64,000 bases of DNA from Otatea glauca. Lineage: Eukaryota; Streptophyta; Magnoliopsida; Poales; Poaceae. The stretch lies in the NCBI GenBank assembly GCA_036346275.1, contig CM070726.1:29919410-29983409 (forward strand), read 5' to 3'. Numbering within the stretch: position 1 is the first letter of the stretch; every line of letters starts with the position of its first letter. The notes below the pieces were generated by a model. It had not been told where the DNA came from and ran no database searches. It worked only from the letters and a program-made list of their open reading frames with translations. Positions 22,085 through 34,017 of the stretch are shown piece after piece. The position numbers and the translations under genes were made by a program.

Positions 22085-23750
22085 TTCCACGTTTTTCTAG
22101 TACCCGTTAAACTTAATCATGAGTAGGTATTCTGTACCATCCTCATTTTTTTTTCCATATGGATAACATATAGACATTTGTCTTTGAAACTAAATAGAGT
22201 ACGACTAGACTCAGAGTACAATAGAGCAACCTCTATTTTCATACAAGTATCTATAGGGAGAACTATGATGGCTCTTCCAGTGCCAACAATTAAGGCATGC
22301 TTCTCACAATGGTCATAATATTTTCAATTTTCTTAGTCAAAGTCTAGAAATATTTAATTTCGCTAAGAATTGGATTTATGGTGCAACTGTCTACAAGACA
22401 GATTTCCTCATATGCCATTGGATTATATATTGTTGTATATTAAAAGTATGATTTAACAATCAAACAATTGTTGCATCAGGAATATATTGCAAAATATAGA
22501 ACAAACATAGAACAATAAATCAAATATTCTAGGAAATAACAATTTATTTATCTTTAAATGATTATCGCTCAACAGGAGCGTAGACCAATGTTCATTCTAG
22601 AACTAAGACTAACTGATAAGGAGACTATTAAGGAGGCCTATAAGGAATATGTGACATCGACTAGAAAAGTATATAAATATTTAGTTAATTAATTTAGGTC
22701 TCCATATGAGTCATGGATATCTTCTGAGACTCCTCGAGCTTATAGGATCAAGAACCATATTATCACACTTCTCAGTATCCACATCAACAACACGTTGAAT
22801 GGTGAAGTCTGACTTAACATTATTCCTCTCGATCTTTTTGACTTTTCTAATAGATTGCATGTAAAGGTCTACCAAATGCTTCAGAGTGCGGTAGTTGTGC
22901 TACAAATGGCTAGTGCATCCACACCTAAAGCAGGATTGTGCTGGTGTAGCCTTATTGGCCGACTCTTGCTTCTAGTAGCTCCCTGGCCCTTTTTACCTTT
23001 ACTTCTCCACTGGAACTTGCCTCTTCCCTTATGTGTTCCACCATTCTTCTATTTACCCCTTTATGCCTTTACACTTTCCGCGGCTATGACTATTGCTAGC
23101 CTGCTGAGCATTTGCATGTGCTTCGAGCATTGCATGTGTCATATTAGGGAGGACACGATGATTCTTATCAGTTCATTATGCTTTCTGCTTCTAGCAAAAT
23201 GTAGAAAAGCTCAGAGTACTTCTGGTACTTGGCATGATGGTACTGTTGCTGTAGTATCCTCATATTGGGGTGGAAGGTGCACAATATCTTGTCTATCATT
23301 TCAGCATCAGTAACTTTTTAGTTACAAAATATCAATTTGGTGACAAGCTTGTGCATGGCGGAGTTATATACTACCACGATCTTGAAATCCTGAAAGCGTA
23401 GAATGGTCCATTTGCATTGTGCTTCTTATAGCAAGGTGGATCTTTGCTAGTTGTATTGTTCCTTAGGGAATTTCATAGTGCCAGCAGGTCCTCCTCCATC
23501 AAATATTCGGTCTTCAAGTCTACATTGAAATGATGCCTCAGGAAGTGTAGGGTTGCACACTTGGAAGCTTTCGAAAGAGTAGGGGAGTTAGCTTTAGGCT
23601 GAGTGATAGCAGCTCCATGATATTGAGCTATCAAGTTCATCTTAGCAGCCATTGTTGCCATTAAGGGCAAGGCATTAGCTTTAGGTTGACTAATAGTAGC
23701 TCTAAGAGATTGAGATGCCAAGTTCATTTTGGCATCCATTGTCGCCATTA
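22085..23750 (-). pseudogene. Ty1/copia gag-protease pseudogene
   Basis: Translating the minus strand from 23748 gives 'LHFLRHHFNVDLKTEYLMEE', a copia gag core motif. It is followed by 'RFQDFKIVVVYNSAMHKLV', 'VTDAEMIDKILCTFHPNM' and 'QQQYHHAKYQKYSEL' with scattered stops. A CCHC-like knuckle is visible near 22910 ('CFRCGCTSH') but its last Cys is Tyr. Near 22400 'CLVDSCTINPIL' marks the protease active-site region, again decayed, and 'KNEDGTEYL' follows near 22130. The N-terminal methionine region contains an internal duplication ('MATMDAKMNLASQ' and 'MATMAAKMNLIAQ'). No RT or integrase remains. The open plus-strand frame at 22855-23313 is only its shadow. Confidence 0.75.
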
Positions 23751-25062
23751 AGGGTGAGCTTAGTAAATTTTCTCTTTGTGATGTTTGGCATGTCCTATAT
23801 GCAAGAAAGATTGAATTTTACTAATGGTAAAATATTATATTACATGCTTATCATTGAATTAGTCAAGTTTGGTCTATATCTATTCAATAAATAATTATCT
23901 AAAATATCCTAGAATTTTTCTAGAGTTTTTCATAACTTTCTGTTAATTATCAAGTAATTTTTTGGATTACCAAAAATAATACAAAATAAAAACAGCATAT
24001 AAACATAGAATTATGCCAGGAAAAATAAACCTAGAGATACAAAGCTTTCAATGTGTGCTATGTCTAGGGTTCAACAAATTTATAAAAGCCTATATACCTA
24101 AAAATTCAATTTCTAGAAATTAATATGAATTTTCAGAATTTATTAACTATTTTTTGGAATTACAGGAAACTCTAGGGTCCTTTAAACAAAATTTCCATGG
24201 CCGGCCATAAATAACCAGAACTTCATGGATTAAAACAGAACTGCCATTTTTGTTTTCTTTTTCTTTCCGTCAAAAAATCAAACAGGTCTATGGCTTGTGG
24301 GCCGTGCACGCGGACTAGCTGTGGCCCACAGGCCACTTGGCCCTTGGCCACCCAAGACAGCTGGTGCAGAGCGGCGACTGGCTGGTGGGGCCGATGCTGA
24401 CACACGACTGGCACTCAGGAGTGGCTGGTGTTAGGCCAACGAGGCCGGATGGTGATACAGTAGGGCGACTGCATAATAGGAAAGTCCAAGAACGTCAAAA
24501 TCAAAGCTTGGATATGAGAGTAATGCACTTTTTAATTCAGCATGTGCTGGGAATCCTAGTTAGTTTCTCTCTTTCTTTTCAAACCGAGTTGGGCTCTTTC
24601 CTTCCTTCTCTCCTGCGACTTGAGCTCTCTTTTCTCTTCCAAAATCATGTGGCAGCCCACACACCCTCCATCCATGTGGCCTTGGCCCATGCAGCCATGC
24701 CGACGTAGCCCATGTGGCCTTGGCCCATCTGATCGTGCCCTAGGCTGGCCCATGTGGCCATAGCATCTTGGCCCATATGGCCACGCCCTTGGCTGGCCTA
24801 TGCAGCCATAGCTAGCACATGTGTTGCCTCTATATGAGTTACACATTGTTGGCTTAGTATACTTCCCATGATTTAGGGTTCCAACTATTCTCCATTGGCG
24901 TTGTTGTTGCAAAATAGAACTAAATTAACTTTACACTTGGATTGCTTGTGAGAATCAGCAAACAAAGTCGAGATGATGAGTAGGGCCTCATCAGGTTCTA
25001 GTACACAATAAGCCGTGCTAAGGCTTGGAGTGCGAAACAAAATGCAGTAGAAGCAAGATTTA
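23751..25062. other. No clear gene; contains a 'cccatgtggcc' repeat block
   Basis: This lies upstream, on the minus strand, of the copia gag and may include its 5' LTR, though no LTR end or primer-binding site could be pinned down. Between about 24655 and 24810 the words 'cccatgtggcc', 'ttggcccat' and 'ggctggcc' recur six or more times, giving spurious open frames on both strands. Confidence 0.35.
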
Positions 25063-25740
25063 GTGCCTTTAAGGACTTTTACCACAACTTGTCAGGTATG
25101 CTCAGAGTCATACAAGAAAGGAATCCTAGGACATGTCAATATTTGGGAGAAACCCTTCGGGCAGTTCCCTAGGAAGATGGAACTTAAGCAAGCATTCTTC
25201 ACTTTTGGTGCCTGCATCAGTGTATTTGGAAATTGTCATCCGTTGCTTTGCATGGATGGCACCTTTCTGAGTAGCAAGTATAAGGGACATATATTGACTA
25301 CAGTCAAATTTGATGGAAACAACCATGTTCTTCATGTGGCACTTGCATTTGTGGAGAATGAGAACAAGAATAGTTACTTGTGGTTTCTGAAGAACGTTAA
25401 AGCTGGTGTGGTGGGCAAGCGGCATGGGATTTGTGTCATATGTGATCGATATCCTGGCTTATTGAAGGCGATTAAGCAGCTATAGTAAGCGAAGAATGAG
25501 CTCTTTCTATGGCCTTATTTGCATGGCAGGTCGTGCAAGAGGCACATGGGTGCTAATTTCTACAGGCAGTATAGGAACAAGGACCTGATGAAGCCATACA
25601 AGAGGTTGTGTGGTCAGAACTAGCAAATGATGTTTGAAGCACTATGGAAGAAGCTTGACAAACTCATAATGATCCACACAAGAGAGGCAACGAAGAAGCC
25701 CATGATGATCCACACTATCTCTAGAGAAGAAATATAAAAC
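25063..25740 (+). pseudogene. Mutator-like (MULE) transposase fragment
   Basis: A 140-codon frame shows the MULE transposase core (PF10551-like): 'FGNCHPLLCMDGTFLSSKYK', 'LTTVKFDGNNHVLHVALAFV' and 'ENENKNSYLWFLKN', then 'ICVICDRYPGLLKAI'. The catalytic Asp positions 'MDGTFL' and 'CDRYPGL' are visible. After a TAG at 25483-25485, related sequence continues ('WPYLHGRSCKRHMGANFY', 'RNKDLMKPYKRL') to about 25740. The N-terminal DNA-binding part, SWIM zinc finger and terminal inverted repeats are absent, so it is a dead fragment. Confidence 0.75.
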
Positions 25741-25750
25741 TAGACCGTTA

Positions 25751-26285
25751 AGAAACATTAATAACTCTAGATCTTCTTATCCAAAATTGATAAAATGGGA
25801 AACATAGTAAGATAGGGTCCTCAGGGTCATGATTCCAAAAGAAATTTCAAAATAAAGCAAAAATGAGAGACCTATCTAGCTAAACATCCATGTTGCACAA
25901 AAACAATAATTTCGTAAACTTGTCCGCAAAAAAACCTAAATACTCAAGTTCTACTCATCCAAAATTGATGAAACTTGAAACATAGCAAGATAAGGTTCTT
26001 AGGGTTATGATTCAAAAATGAATTTAAAAAAATACAAAATGGGAGACCTATCTAGCTTAAAATCCACACTGCACAAAAACTAGAATTTCATAAACTTGAC
26101 CGCGAGGAAACATCAATAACTCAAGTTCTATCCATCCAAACTTAATGAAACTTGAACCACAACTAGAAAATGACCTTAGGACTATGATTCCAAAAGGAAT
26201 TACAAGAATAAGCCAAAGGTCTTAACCTTTCATGCAAAAGGTTCAAGCTGCACTAAAAACATCAATTTTATCTCAAAAACACGAT
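25751..26285. repeat. Tandem repeat with a unit of about 178 bp, three copies
   Basis: Copies begin near 25751, 25930 and 26107, each opening 'gaaacatcaataactcaagttc' or a variant and carrying 'catccaaaattgatgaaact', 'gattccaaaag' and 'gggagacctatctagct'. The third copy is diverged and incomplete. The block lies between the MULE fragment and a LINE fragment. Confidence 0.75.
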
Positions 26286-26404
26286 TTTGCAAGCACAACT
26301 TGAGCAAGAATAAGTTCTAACGGATCTTGCTAGATTGGAACATGTTCTAAATGAATTTCCTTTGTACTCTATATATTCTAGCCTACTGGCCTTATATTGA
26401 ATAC

Positions 26405-26835
26405 AAGTGCTATTCATAACCCCAATGAACCCTCTCAAACCCCCTACTAGTTATACCAACATGACCGTTGAAATCTCTTCCTAAGAAAAGCTTCTCACTT
26501 CTTGACACATTTCTAACCATGTTATCAAGATCTTCACAAAATTGTCTATTAATAGCCTTACTCAAACCTACTTTTGGAGCATAAGTACTAATAATGTTCA
26601 AAACCATGTCACCAATGACTAGCTTGACTAGGATAATCCTATCCCCCGACGCCTCACATGATAACTTCGCTCTTGAGGCTCTTATCAATTAAGATGCCCA
26701 CTCCATTCTTGTTTCGTTCTATTCTAGTATATACCACAACTTGAAGCCAATACCCTCCATTTCCTTCATTTTCTAACCCGTTGTCAAGACCCTCCTTTTG
26801 TGGCATGGAATACCAAGGAGGTCTCATGTGCATCA
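26405..26835 (-). pseudogene. LINE endonuclease fragment, 3' portion (CFDP2-like)
   Basis: The minus strand encodes 'RNKNGVGILIDKSLK', then after a short gap 'GDRIILVKLVIGDMVLNIIS', 'TYAPKVGLSKAINRQFCEDL' and 'EKLFLGRDFNGHVG'. This is the apurinic-type endonuclease/exonuclease domain of plant LINEs often annotated as craniofacial development protein 2-like. Frames change at least twice. The upstream half of the domain is at 33074-33430, separated by a solo LTR. The downstream end stops at the 178-bp repeat block, so no RT is present. Confidence 0.75.
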
Positions 26836-27549
26836 TGTACTAGTCCCGCGATCAGTAGCTAGTACGCACATATCACAACATTGTTATCACATCCATACAT
26901 AGGTCCATAATACATTAGTAGCATATAGTTCTTACAACATGGCCTGTAGGCCGAATTAAATTGCAGCGGAAGATACAAGGCCTAGCAATATGCCTTTTGC
27001 CCAAAGTACCACAGGCAACTGACAAGGAGTAGGTCCTAGAAAAACTCGTCGGTATAGTCCCAATAACCTGCGGCGTGATACGTGTCCTCGGGAACCTCAC
27101 TTTCCTCGTCCACTGAAACAATAATTTAAGCAAGATTGAGTACATTTGTACTCAGCAAGACATGTATGACAAATGCATATATCATCAAATGCAGGCTATA
27201 TCAACAGGAAAGCTTCTACGGTTATTTGAAGTGAGCAAAGGTGAACATGAATACCAAGTAGTAAATTTGCAAAACGGAATTTATAGAAAACAAGATTGAC
27301 TGATATGGTAATAAATTAAGTAAGGAATATAGTAACAACTCACGGTCCTCCACGACATGAGCAACAAGTCGACCATTGCCAACACATGGCATAACCTAGT
27401 TCTTGCCAACACATGGCACAACAGCTGATACCAATGCTTGCCAACACATGGTATAATATTGTATCACCTGCGGGGTAAGCTTTCCAAAACATACATCCCC
27501 TTTTGAAAATGATAAAACAACTAACTATGTGAAGATTTTGCCAAGTGTC

Positions 27550-29376
27550 TGAGAGCATCTAGGCTCCCTATTTGTATAAATTATGCTTATAATATAGGTT
27601 TTGGTGTTGATGACTAAAAAGGAAACTCAGTGAAAATCGACAATAGTCGGATTTGATGATCAAGGCTAAGGTGTTTTTCTAATTTTGGCTTGGGAGTTGA
27701 TTCAAGTCATATAGTTAAAATCACCGTACTATTAAGAGGGATTATACATAAGAAATGATCTTGGTTCATATGCAAAATCACTAAGATTACTTGGAGCATA
27801 GGACTTTTCATATTTCTCACTCAAAAATCCAGAGCTTTATCTTGATAGCCAAAACAATTCTCTCTAGACCAAACTTCTTTTTACACAGGCGCTCAAAGAT
27901 CCTAAGTTCAAAATTCTAACTGAGCGTACAACATGTACGCCGGACCGATATTTTCGGTCCGGCGCTGAGAACTTCCTTCACCAAGCATACTTCATGTACG
28001 CCGGACCGATTTTTGATGGTCCGACGTTATAAATTCTCCTTTGATTCTCTCTCAACCAAGTATAACTATGTTCGTCGGACCAATCTAAATTCTTTCATAA
28101 AATTAGTCCGGCATAAGTTATATTCTCACTCTAAATATAATTCTAGTCTGTGTTAAAATTTATTTTAACCAGAAATATAAAGTCTGATGCAGACCAGAAT
28201 TCCTTGTGTACGTCGGACCAATTTTTTCGGTCCGGTGCAAACTTGTTTCACTCTGATAAAACCAGCCGTTTTCCCATGTATGTCGGACCAACTTTTTCGG
28301 TCCGGCGCAAACGTTATTTACTGGTACTCAAAAGAAGCAAAAACATGTGTACACCGGACCAACTTTTTCGATCCAGCGCAAGCATTGCCTTGCTGATATC
28401 AAAATCAAGCAATGCATGTGTACGACGGACCGATATTTTTAGTCCGGCGTAAATGGGTCTCTCTGAGTTCAACAATGCTTCTCAATACTATGCACCCCGG
28501 ACTAAAATTTTCGGTCCGGCGTGTGTGTAGTTTGATTAATGGTTCATACACCATAGAATTCTTGCAAAAAGGTAGAAGTTGACCTATCCCATCTAACCTA
28601 CCAACCCCCAACGGGCAAATGGCAGGTGTAACGGTTATCTCTGTTCAGGATCTATATATAGAATGCCTGGGTTCACAAACAAAGTGAGAGCTTTGCACAT
28701 CCACATCTTTTGATATCCTGAACATCTTTGACATCATTCAAATCATATATAACTCTTGATCTTTAGAATTCCTGAGCTTCATTTTCATCAAGAGTTTGAG
28801 CTTCAACTCAGAAATTACAAACACTCATTCTGAATATTTAGAGTGCTTGCTCCAAGCTAAGTCTAGTTTGCATTTAGCTACTGATCCAAGAGACAGGGCT
28901 TGTGGATAGTCTATTACTCTTGGAACTAGCTGTTCCTAGACGGTTGGGGAAATTACTGGTGCGACCTATCCAACGGTGACTGTGGAAGGCCACCATTGCT
29001 GTGAAGGTTGAGACTCACCTCACTGGAGTAGTGAAAGAGTCAAGATAGTGGAAAACCAAAAGCTATTGAGATTGACTGTTTGGTGGAGCGATACTTCTGA
29101 GGAAGTGCTCTAACGGGGACGTAGGAGTGATCTCTGAACCTCGGTGGAAAATCTTTGAGTTCACCTGTGTTTGTTTTTATTGCTCATTATTCTCTTGCGG
29201 TTTCTCATTCGAAATTCCCTTTCTTACAAAGTTTGCTTGAACAAGTGTTGTACTGGACTTTTATACTAATTGCTTCTGTTTCTGTTTTTTATTGAGAAAA
29301 GTTTTTCAAAATAATAATTAAAAGTTTTAAAGTTGCCTATTCACCCCCCCCCCTCTAGGCCAACTTGGTCCTTACA
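27550..29376 (+). mobile_element. Copia-type solo LTR (1,827 bp) with target duplication GTGTC
   Basis: This begins 'tgagagcatctaggctccc' and ends with a C-run followed by 'ctaggccaacttggtccttaca'. The bases GTGTC occur directly before (27545-27549) and after (29377-29381). No internal region or second LTR is attached, so it is a solo LTR left by recombination. The start, the C-rich end and the length resemble the solo LTR at 39111-40949. Family assignment to Ty1/copia (SIRE/Maximus-like long-LTR group) is inferred from these ends. It is nested in long LTR copy C. Confidence 0.88.
27930..28530. repeat. Array of eight or nine CGGACC...GGTCCG palindromes
   Basis: Units at about 27932, 27992, 28069, 28205, 28275, 28346, 28420 and 28492 have the form 'gtacgccggaccgattttt' followed by 'tcggtccggcg', i.e. 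a 10-12-bp GC-rich inverted repeat around a short T-rich loop. Spacing is near 70 bp; the double gap between 28069 and 28205 holds a decayed ninth copy. Linker sequence between units is much less conserved than the palindromes. Confidence 0.88.
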
Positions 29377-32300
29377 GTGTCCATGACCGCGGACGCGGTT
29401 TTTCGAAAAGATTTTTACTCTGCAGAAGTGTACAACTTTACCCACAAGAAATGATCGTCTCTTAGTGCAGCACAATTGACACACTTCCTTCGGTGTGCTG
29501 CAGAGAGATCATAACATAACCATTACATTATTTAATCCTAACTTTGCACCAGTCCGGTGACGACAAACCCATACTATGGCAGCAGAACTCAGAGCATAAA
29601 TATGATGGAACTCCCTATAGCATGGCGTACACCATTATATCAGTAAGCGTTGTCCCCATCACCGTGGTGTGGGCGCCCTTTGGAGCAATCCGAAATGGAA
29701 TAGCTCATACTACTCCGGCCTTCCAACATGCAAAGCTAGACTTAAATAACTTAATAAGTTAAGGTCATCCCATACTAGCACTTGTGGTTACACTAAATTC
29801 TTGGTTTGTAAACGACACATTAGCTCGGTCCTTAACCGACCCGGGCGAGAATACTCCCCCTACACTACGTGCAAAGTCCATGCACATCCGGCTATTGCCA
29901 TAACTCACCCGTGTCAAACCATAGTTTTGTTTTGAGTTTTTGCAGTAAATACCAACACCCTTGAGTATCGCATCCCACACTTTGAGTCCTCGAGAAACAG
30001 TTTTAGTTTAATTATTTCTAGCTAAAGCATGACTAAGCACAACTAATATGTCATCGTATTTCCCCCAGTTGACATTATGCACTGTCTATCCTTATTCTAT
30101 GGTTATCAAGGTTCACATTTTGATACTTATCAAGGAAGTTCCATGACATTACAGGTATATCTACCAACACACACAAACTAGCATGTTTAAAGAAATTACA
30201 CACATGCATAATAGGTTTGGCAAAAGCAAAGTAAATTAATTGAAATATTGGGATCAACATGTTCAAGGGGGTGCTTGCCTTGCTCGCTGGGTTCAGTGGT
30301 GAAGCCGAAGTCGACGGTAGCAGTGTTGGGGACGTCGGTGTCTATACGTAGTTCGTCATGTTGCAACCATAAGAACCAAAAGAAATCAAATAACATCAAC
30401 TCCAAATAAAGATTTCAGAACCATAAAACTCTGGTTTTAGACTGAGTTTTTATTTGAGTGATCATGATATTTAAGGTTTATTTAAATGAGCTAGGCTTTT
30501 ATTTAAGTTTCTATTTAGGGTGCCCATTTTACTTATGGTTCATTACGTGCAAAACTTATTTGTTTTTATTCAAATTTTCAGAGGTATAAGATCATGATTT
30601 TATTAAATCTTAGGCACTGGTTTCATTAATTTTTGGAGCTTGCTTGCACAAGTTATTGAATTTTGAATATTGACTACATAAAAGGCCAAACTTATTTAAA
30701 GTCCAGTTTAAATGAAGTTCAATTTAAATGTTTTTACAGGATTAAAGTCCTTAGGTTCTATGGAGTCTACAAAATTTTATCCCAATAATTTTTTAGTTAG
30801 GGTGCAACATTTATTAATAGGACATACCTTAGGTCATATTCAAATTTTATATTCAAAATTCGATAATGGGTTCAAAATTTAAATATTTTTGGATATAATG
30901 ATAGATCATGATTTTATATGAATTTAGAAACTTGTTTTACTAAATTTGGAGCTAGGGTGCAAAAGTTATGAGCAAATGAATGTGCCAGGGTTATAAAAAT
31001 ACTGAGAAAAGGAAAAATTTCCATTTCGGGAAAGTGCACTTTCGCAAAGTAAACACGCTTTCCCTTTTCGACGTAGCGCCTGCATCATTGCGCCGATAGG
31101 TGGGACCAGCTTGACAGCGGCTTGGAGCGGGTGTGAGGCGCTGACAGGCCGGACCCGCTCGCTAGTCTCACTGAGACAGAGGAAAACACGGCGGAGCTCG
31201 CCGGCGGCGAGGGAGGGCCGGGGAGGAGGAATGGATAGTGCGGTTAGCTAGAGCAGACTTTCGCGAGTCTAAGGGAAGTGTCGGCGAGGCCGGTGGTGGC
31301 CGGAGTCGGCATGCCACCGTGAGAGTGCGGCGGCAGCCATGGCAGCCAACCGGAGGTGGTAAAGGAGTGGGGATCGGCTTCAGGGAAGGTGGGGGAAAAC
31401 ATCACCGAGGTGAGGGGATCCCTATTTTGGTATCTCACCTAGGGGAGGAGCTCCGGGGAAGCTTGCCAATGGTGACCGGCCGTGGGGAAGAAGAGCGGAT
31501 GGGCGGCGGTGCTCTGGGTCGACGACATTGGAATTGAGCAAGGAGAAATGGTCAGGGCGCACCTCAGATGCCACTGGGTAGATGATTTCAAAAAGGAACT
31601 CACCTGGACAGTCAAATCGGCTATTTGCACCCTCTACCCCCCCCCCCCCCCCTTGGAGCTCTTCCGAGCAGCAATGGCGTGGAGGCCAATAGAAGGGGGC
31701 GGAGCGCGCGGGGATACCAGAGGCACCACGGGGTTTAAGTATCAGAGCTGGGTGACAGGGAAGGATGGACACGCTGCCAAATTTGGCATCGTCTTTGCGG
31801 AAACCGTGCGCACACGCGAAGCTGGATTGGACAGAAGTCCACGGAGCGTGCACACAGGAGCTGACAGAGGCGACGGTGCCAGAGACACGGCTTGGTGTGT
31901 GCAGACGAGGGCGGCGATCGGCCGGTGGCGCTAGTTCCGGGCGACAAGACCTTGCCGGGCCGGAGTGACAAGCTGCCGGCTTGTCGCAGCAACGGATTGG
32001 TGGAGAAGGGCGGTGGAGCGTTGACGCGGTGCTGCAGGAGTCCTGCCACGGCGAGGATTGGGCAGAGGTGGGCGGTGGCTCCCTGGCACGGTGTTGCCCG
32101 CGTGCTGCCACGGCAAGAAAAGGCAGGGAAGAACACTGCCATGGCGGGGATTGGGCAGAGGTGGGCGGTGGCTGATCAACACGGCATCGGAGAAGGCTGG
32201 CTGCCCACGGCTGCCCAGATGCTGTCGCGGCAAGGAAACGGTGGCGAAGGCGCTGCCACGGCAACAGTTCGGCAGGGGAGACGTCATGCGCGAGGAAGAA

Positions 32301-33073
32301 GAGAGGAAAAGAGGGAGGTCGCTGGCGGGTGGGGCTGGGTTGTTCTGCAGTGGCTGCCAGCGGGCCCAGGGACACAGCGAGATGCCAGAGGCTGACCGGG
32401 TGGGGCCCACATGGCAGAGAGATGGAGAGGAAACCGAAATTCAGGGTTTTTTGACAGCCAATGACTTTTAGATTTATTTGAGCCTTCAAACTAATCTATA
32501 AATTTTCTAAATTTTTGGGAAGAGAACTAATGATATACATGTGCTTACATAAAATTTTCAGCTAGATATCTAACTCGAGAATTTGTATAAAATTCTGACA
32601 AGCACACTGACTGGGTATTGGTACCTCTGTTTTTGATTTTATAAAGGTGTCAAACGATATCAAAATATTCTGAAAATTTTACTGGAGGATATTTATGTAC
32701 TGAGGATGATATAATAAAATTTTCAAATCAATATCATGCTCCATGGTTTTTATATAAATCTGACATTGTCTCTTTTACAAACTCAAATTCTCTGTTTTTG
32801 ATTTTTATGAAGCAATAAATGGGTTCAAAACTTTATGAAACTTTTGAGAGGTGATGCTGGGAGCATTTAGGGTTTAAGTAAATTAATTACAAGGTTTGTT
32901 GCAATTGGATGTCTTGAGTTCGAAATTTTATAGCCCTTGTTTGAGATATTTAAAATGCTTTTGATAATTTCAGAAAACCCAGAAATTCCAGAAGAATATT
33001 CAAACTCAAATGCTAACCAAAAATCAATTCAAACATTTATATATTATTGGTATTTGAATTTTAGGATGTTACA

Positions 33074-33430
33074 CCCGTCCCTTTAGTTTCCTAAACGCAC
33101 AAGATATGTAGATGTCTCCTAATCGCCGTATCAACTAACTTTCTTAACTTACCTGGTAGGGACTCTATATTCCAACTACCTAGGAAGATCCTACTCTCCT
33201 CGGCTAGCTTCCATGCCCCTCGCACTTGTCAAGTAAAGTGCGAAGACCATTGCGTATTTTTCATCACATCCGGGCGCCGACGTAGCGCGTCACTAAGAGA
33301 GTGATGTCCTAGCCCTTGCTCATTTATCACCACACCCCGGTTGTGATATAGCGTGTCGCTAAGAGAGCTACGCCCCAACGAAAATCTTTTGAGTTTCATT
33401 CTATGGAGTGGCCTAGACACCATAGAAAAT
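33074..33430 (-). pseudogene. LINE endonuclease fragment, 5' portion and leader (CFDP2-like)
   Basis: The minus strand near 33205-33100 reads 'LGSWNIESLPGKLRKLVDTA' and 'IRRHLHILCV', the opening of a LINE endonuclease domain, and is cut by the start of solo LTR copy C. Upstream of it (33230-33425) lie two diverged copies of a motif containing 'gatatagcgtgtcgctaagaga', which looks like the LINE leader. Together with 26405-26835 this reconstructs one interrupted minus-strand LINE. Confidence 0.7.
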
Positions 33431-34017
33431 TAAAGTGATACCATGGTTGTTTTTTATAAAAAAACGAAGGTGAGGGGTACCTAAAAAAACATGGGGAAAG
33501 TTGTAGCACCATAGAACCAAAGTAGCAATGCCAGTGCATTTGACACCTCCATATGTAAATAAACGAAATTGACTACAGTTCCTTTTTCAACTTAAAGAAG
33601 ACTCAACTTATCACCCATTTAGGGTTCACTAGTGCCCTTAACTATGTTCCTAGATGGCCTGGCAATTGTGCGGGGTGAGGGCTGTGTGAGGATAGAGGGG
33701 GCAACAGGCAACAGCAGTCGACAAAGGAGAAGAGCGAAGAGGGCTGTGGGGAGGATGATGACTCACTGCTGGAGGTCGAGAGGGTCGCAATGAGTGGAGC
33801 AGGGGATGGGGAGGCTGCAGTAGTAGCGAGGGTAGTGGCCGATGGCAGCTTATGCATAGATGGGAAAAGATTAAAAAGCTACAATCAGTTCATATTTTAT
33901 ATATAATCATGCCCACAAATAAATTATGTACAAGAATACTATTCTGTGTGGGGGGGGGGGATTTATTTTGAATAATTCTGTGCTAACTAGTCTACCTCTC
34001 TATATGATGTCTTTCTA
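33431..34017. other. No gene seen
   Basis: This contains an A-rich stretch, a Ser/Pro-coding low-complexity block (33642-33857) on minus that looks fortuitous, and a run of ten to eleven G at about 33950-33961. Confidence 0.4.

Larger units (their letters stand above)
26836..33073 (+). mobile_element. Solo long LTR, copy C (about 4.4 kb, interrupted by a copia-type solo LTR)
   Basis: This starts about 26836 ('tgtactagtcccgcg') and ends '...aggatgttaca' at 33073. Without the 1,832-bp nested insertion it is about 4.4 kb, the same size class as copy D (36414-42696). It carries 'gagtacatttgtactcagcaag' at about 27134, a short palindrome typical of grass long LTRs, and 'ctttacccacaagaaatgatcgtct' at 29442. 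The GC-rich middle (31050-32430) produces large chance ORFs on both strands, including one of 355 codons. It splits a LINE endonuclease gene, so insertion rather than ancestry is clear, but I could not fit a five-base target duplication, so the exact ends are approximate. Confidence 0.6.

Noticed and set aside
22855..23313. 152-codon plus-strand frame rich in hydrophobic residues
   Set aside because: It is the complement of the copia gag pseudogene on the minus strand, where gag motifs are recognisable.
27930..28530. CRISPR-like array (regular repeats and spacers)
   Set aside because: The repeats are palindromes inside a plant solo LTR with a target duplication; there are no cas genes and the linkers are related to each other.
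31422..32489. A 355-codon minus-strand open frame, and long overlapping plus-strand frames
   Set aside because: They lie in the GC-rich middle of a long solo LTR, are Pro/Ser/Ala/Arg-rich with internal tandem repeats, overlap on both strands and show no domain.
26831..33078. Target duplication for solo LTR copy C
   Set aside because: Bases before 26836 (CATCA) and after 33073 (CCCGT) do not match and shifting the ends gave no convincing pair.
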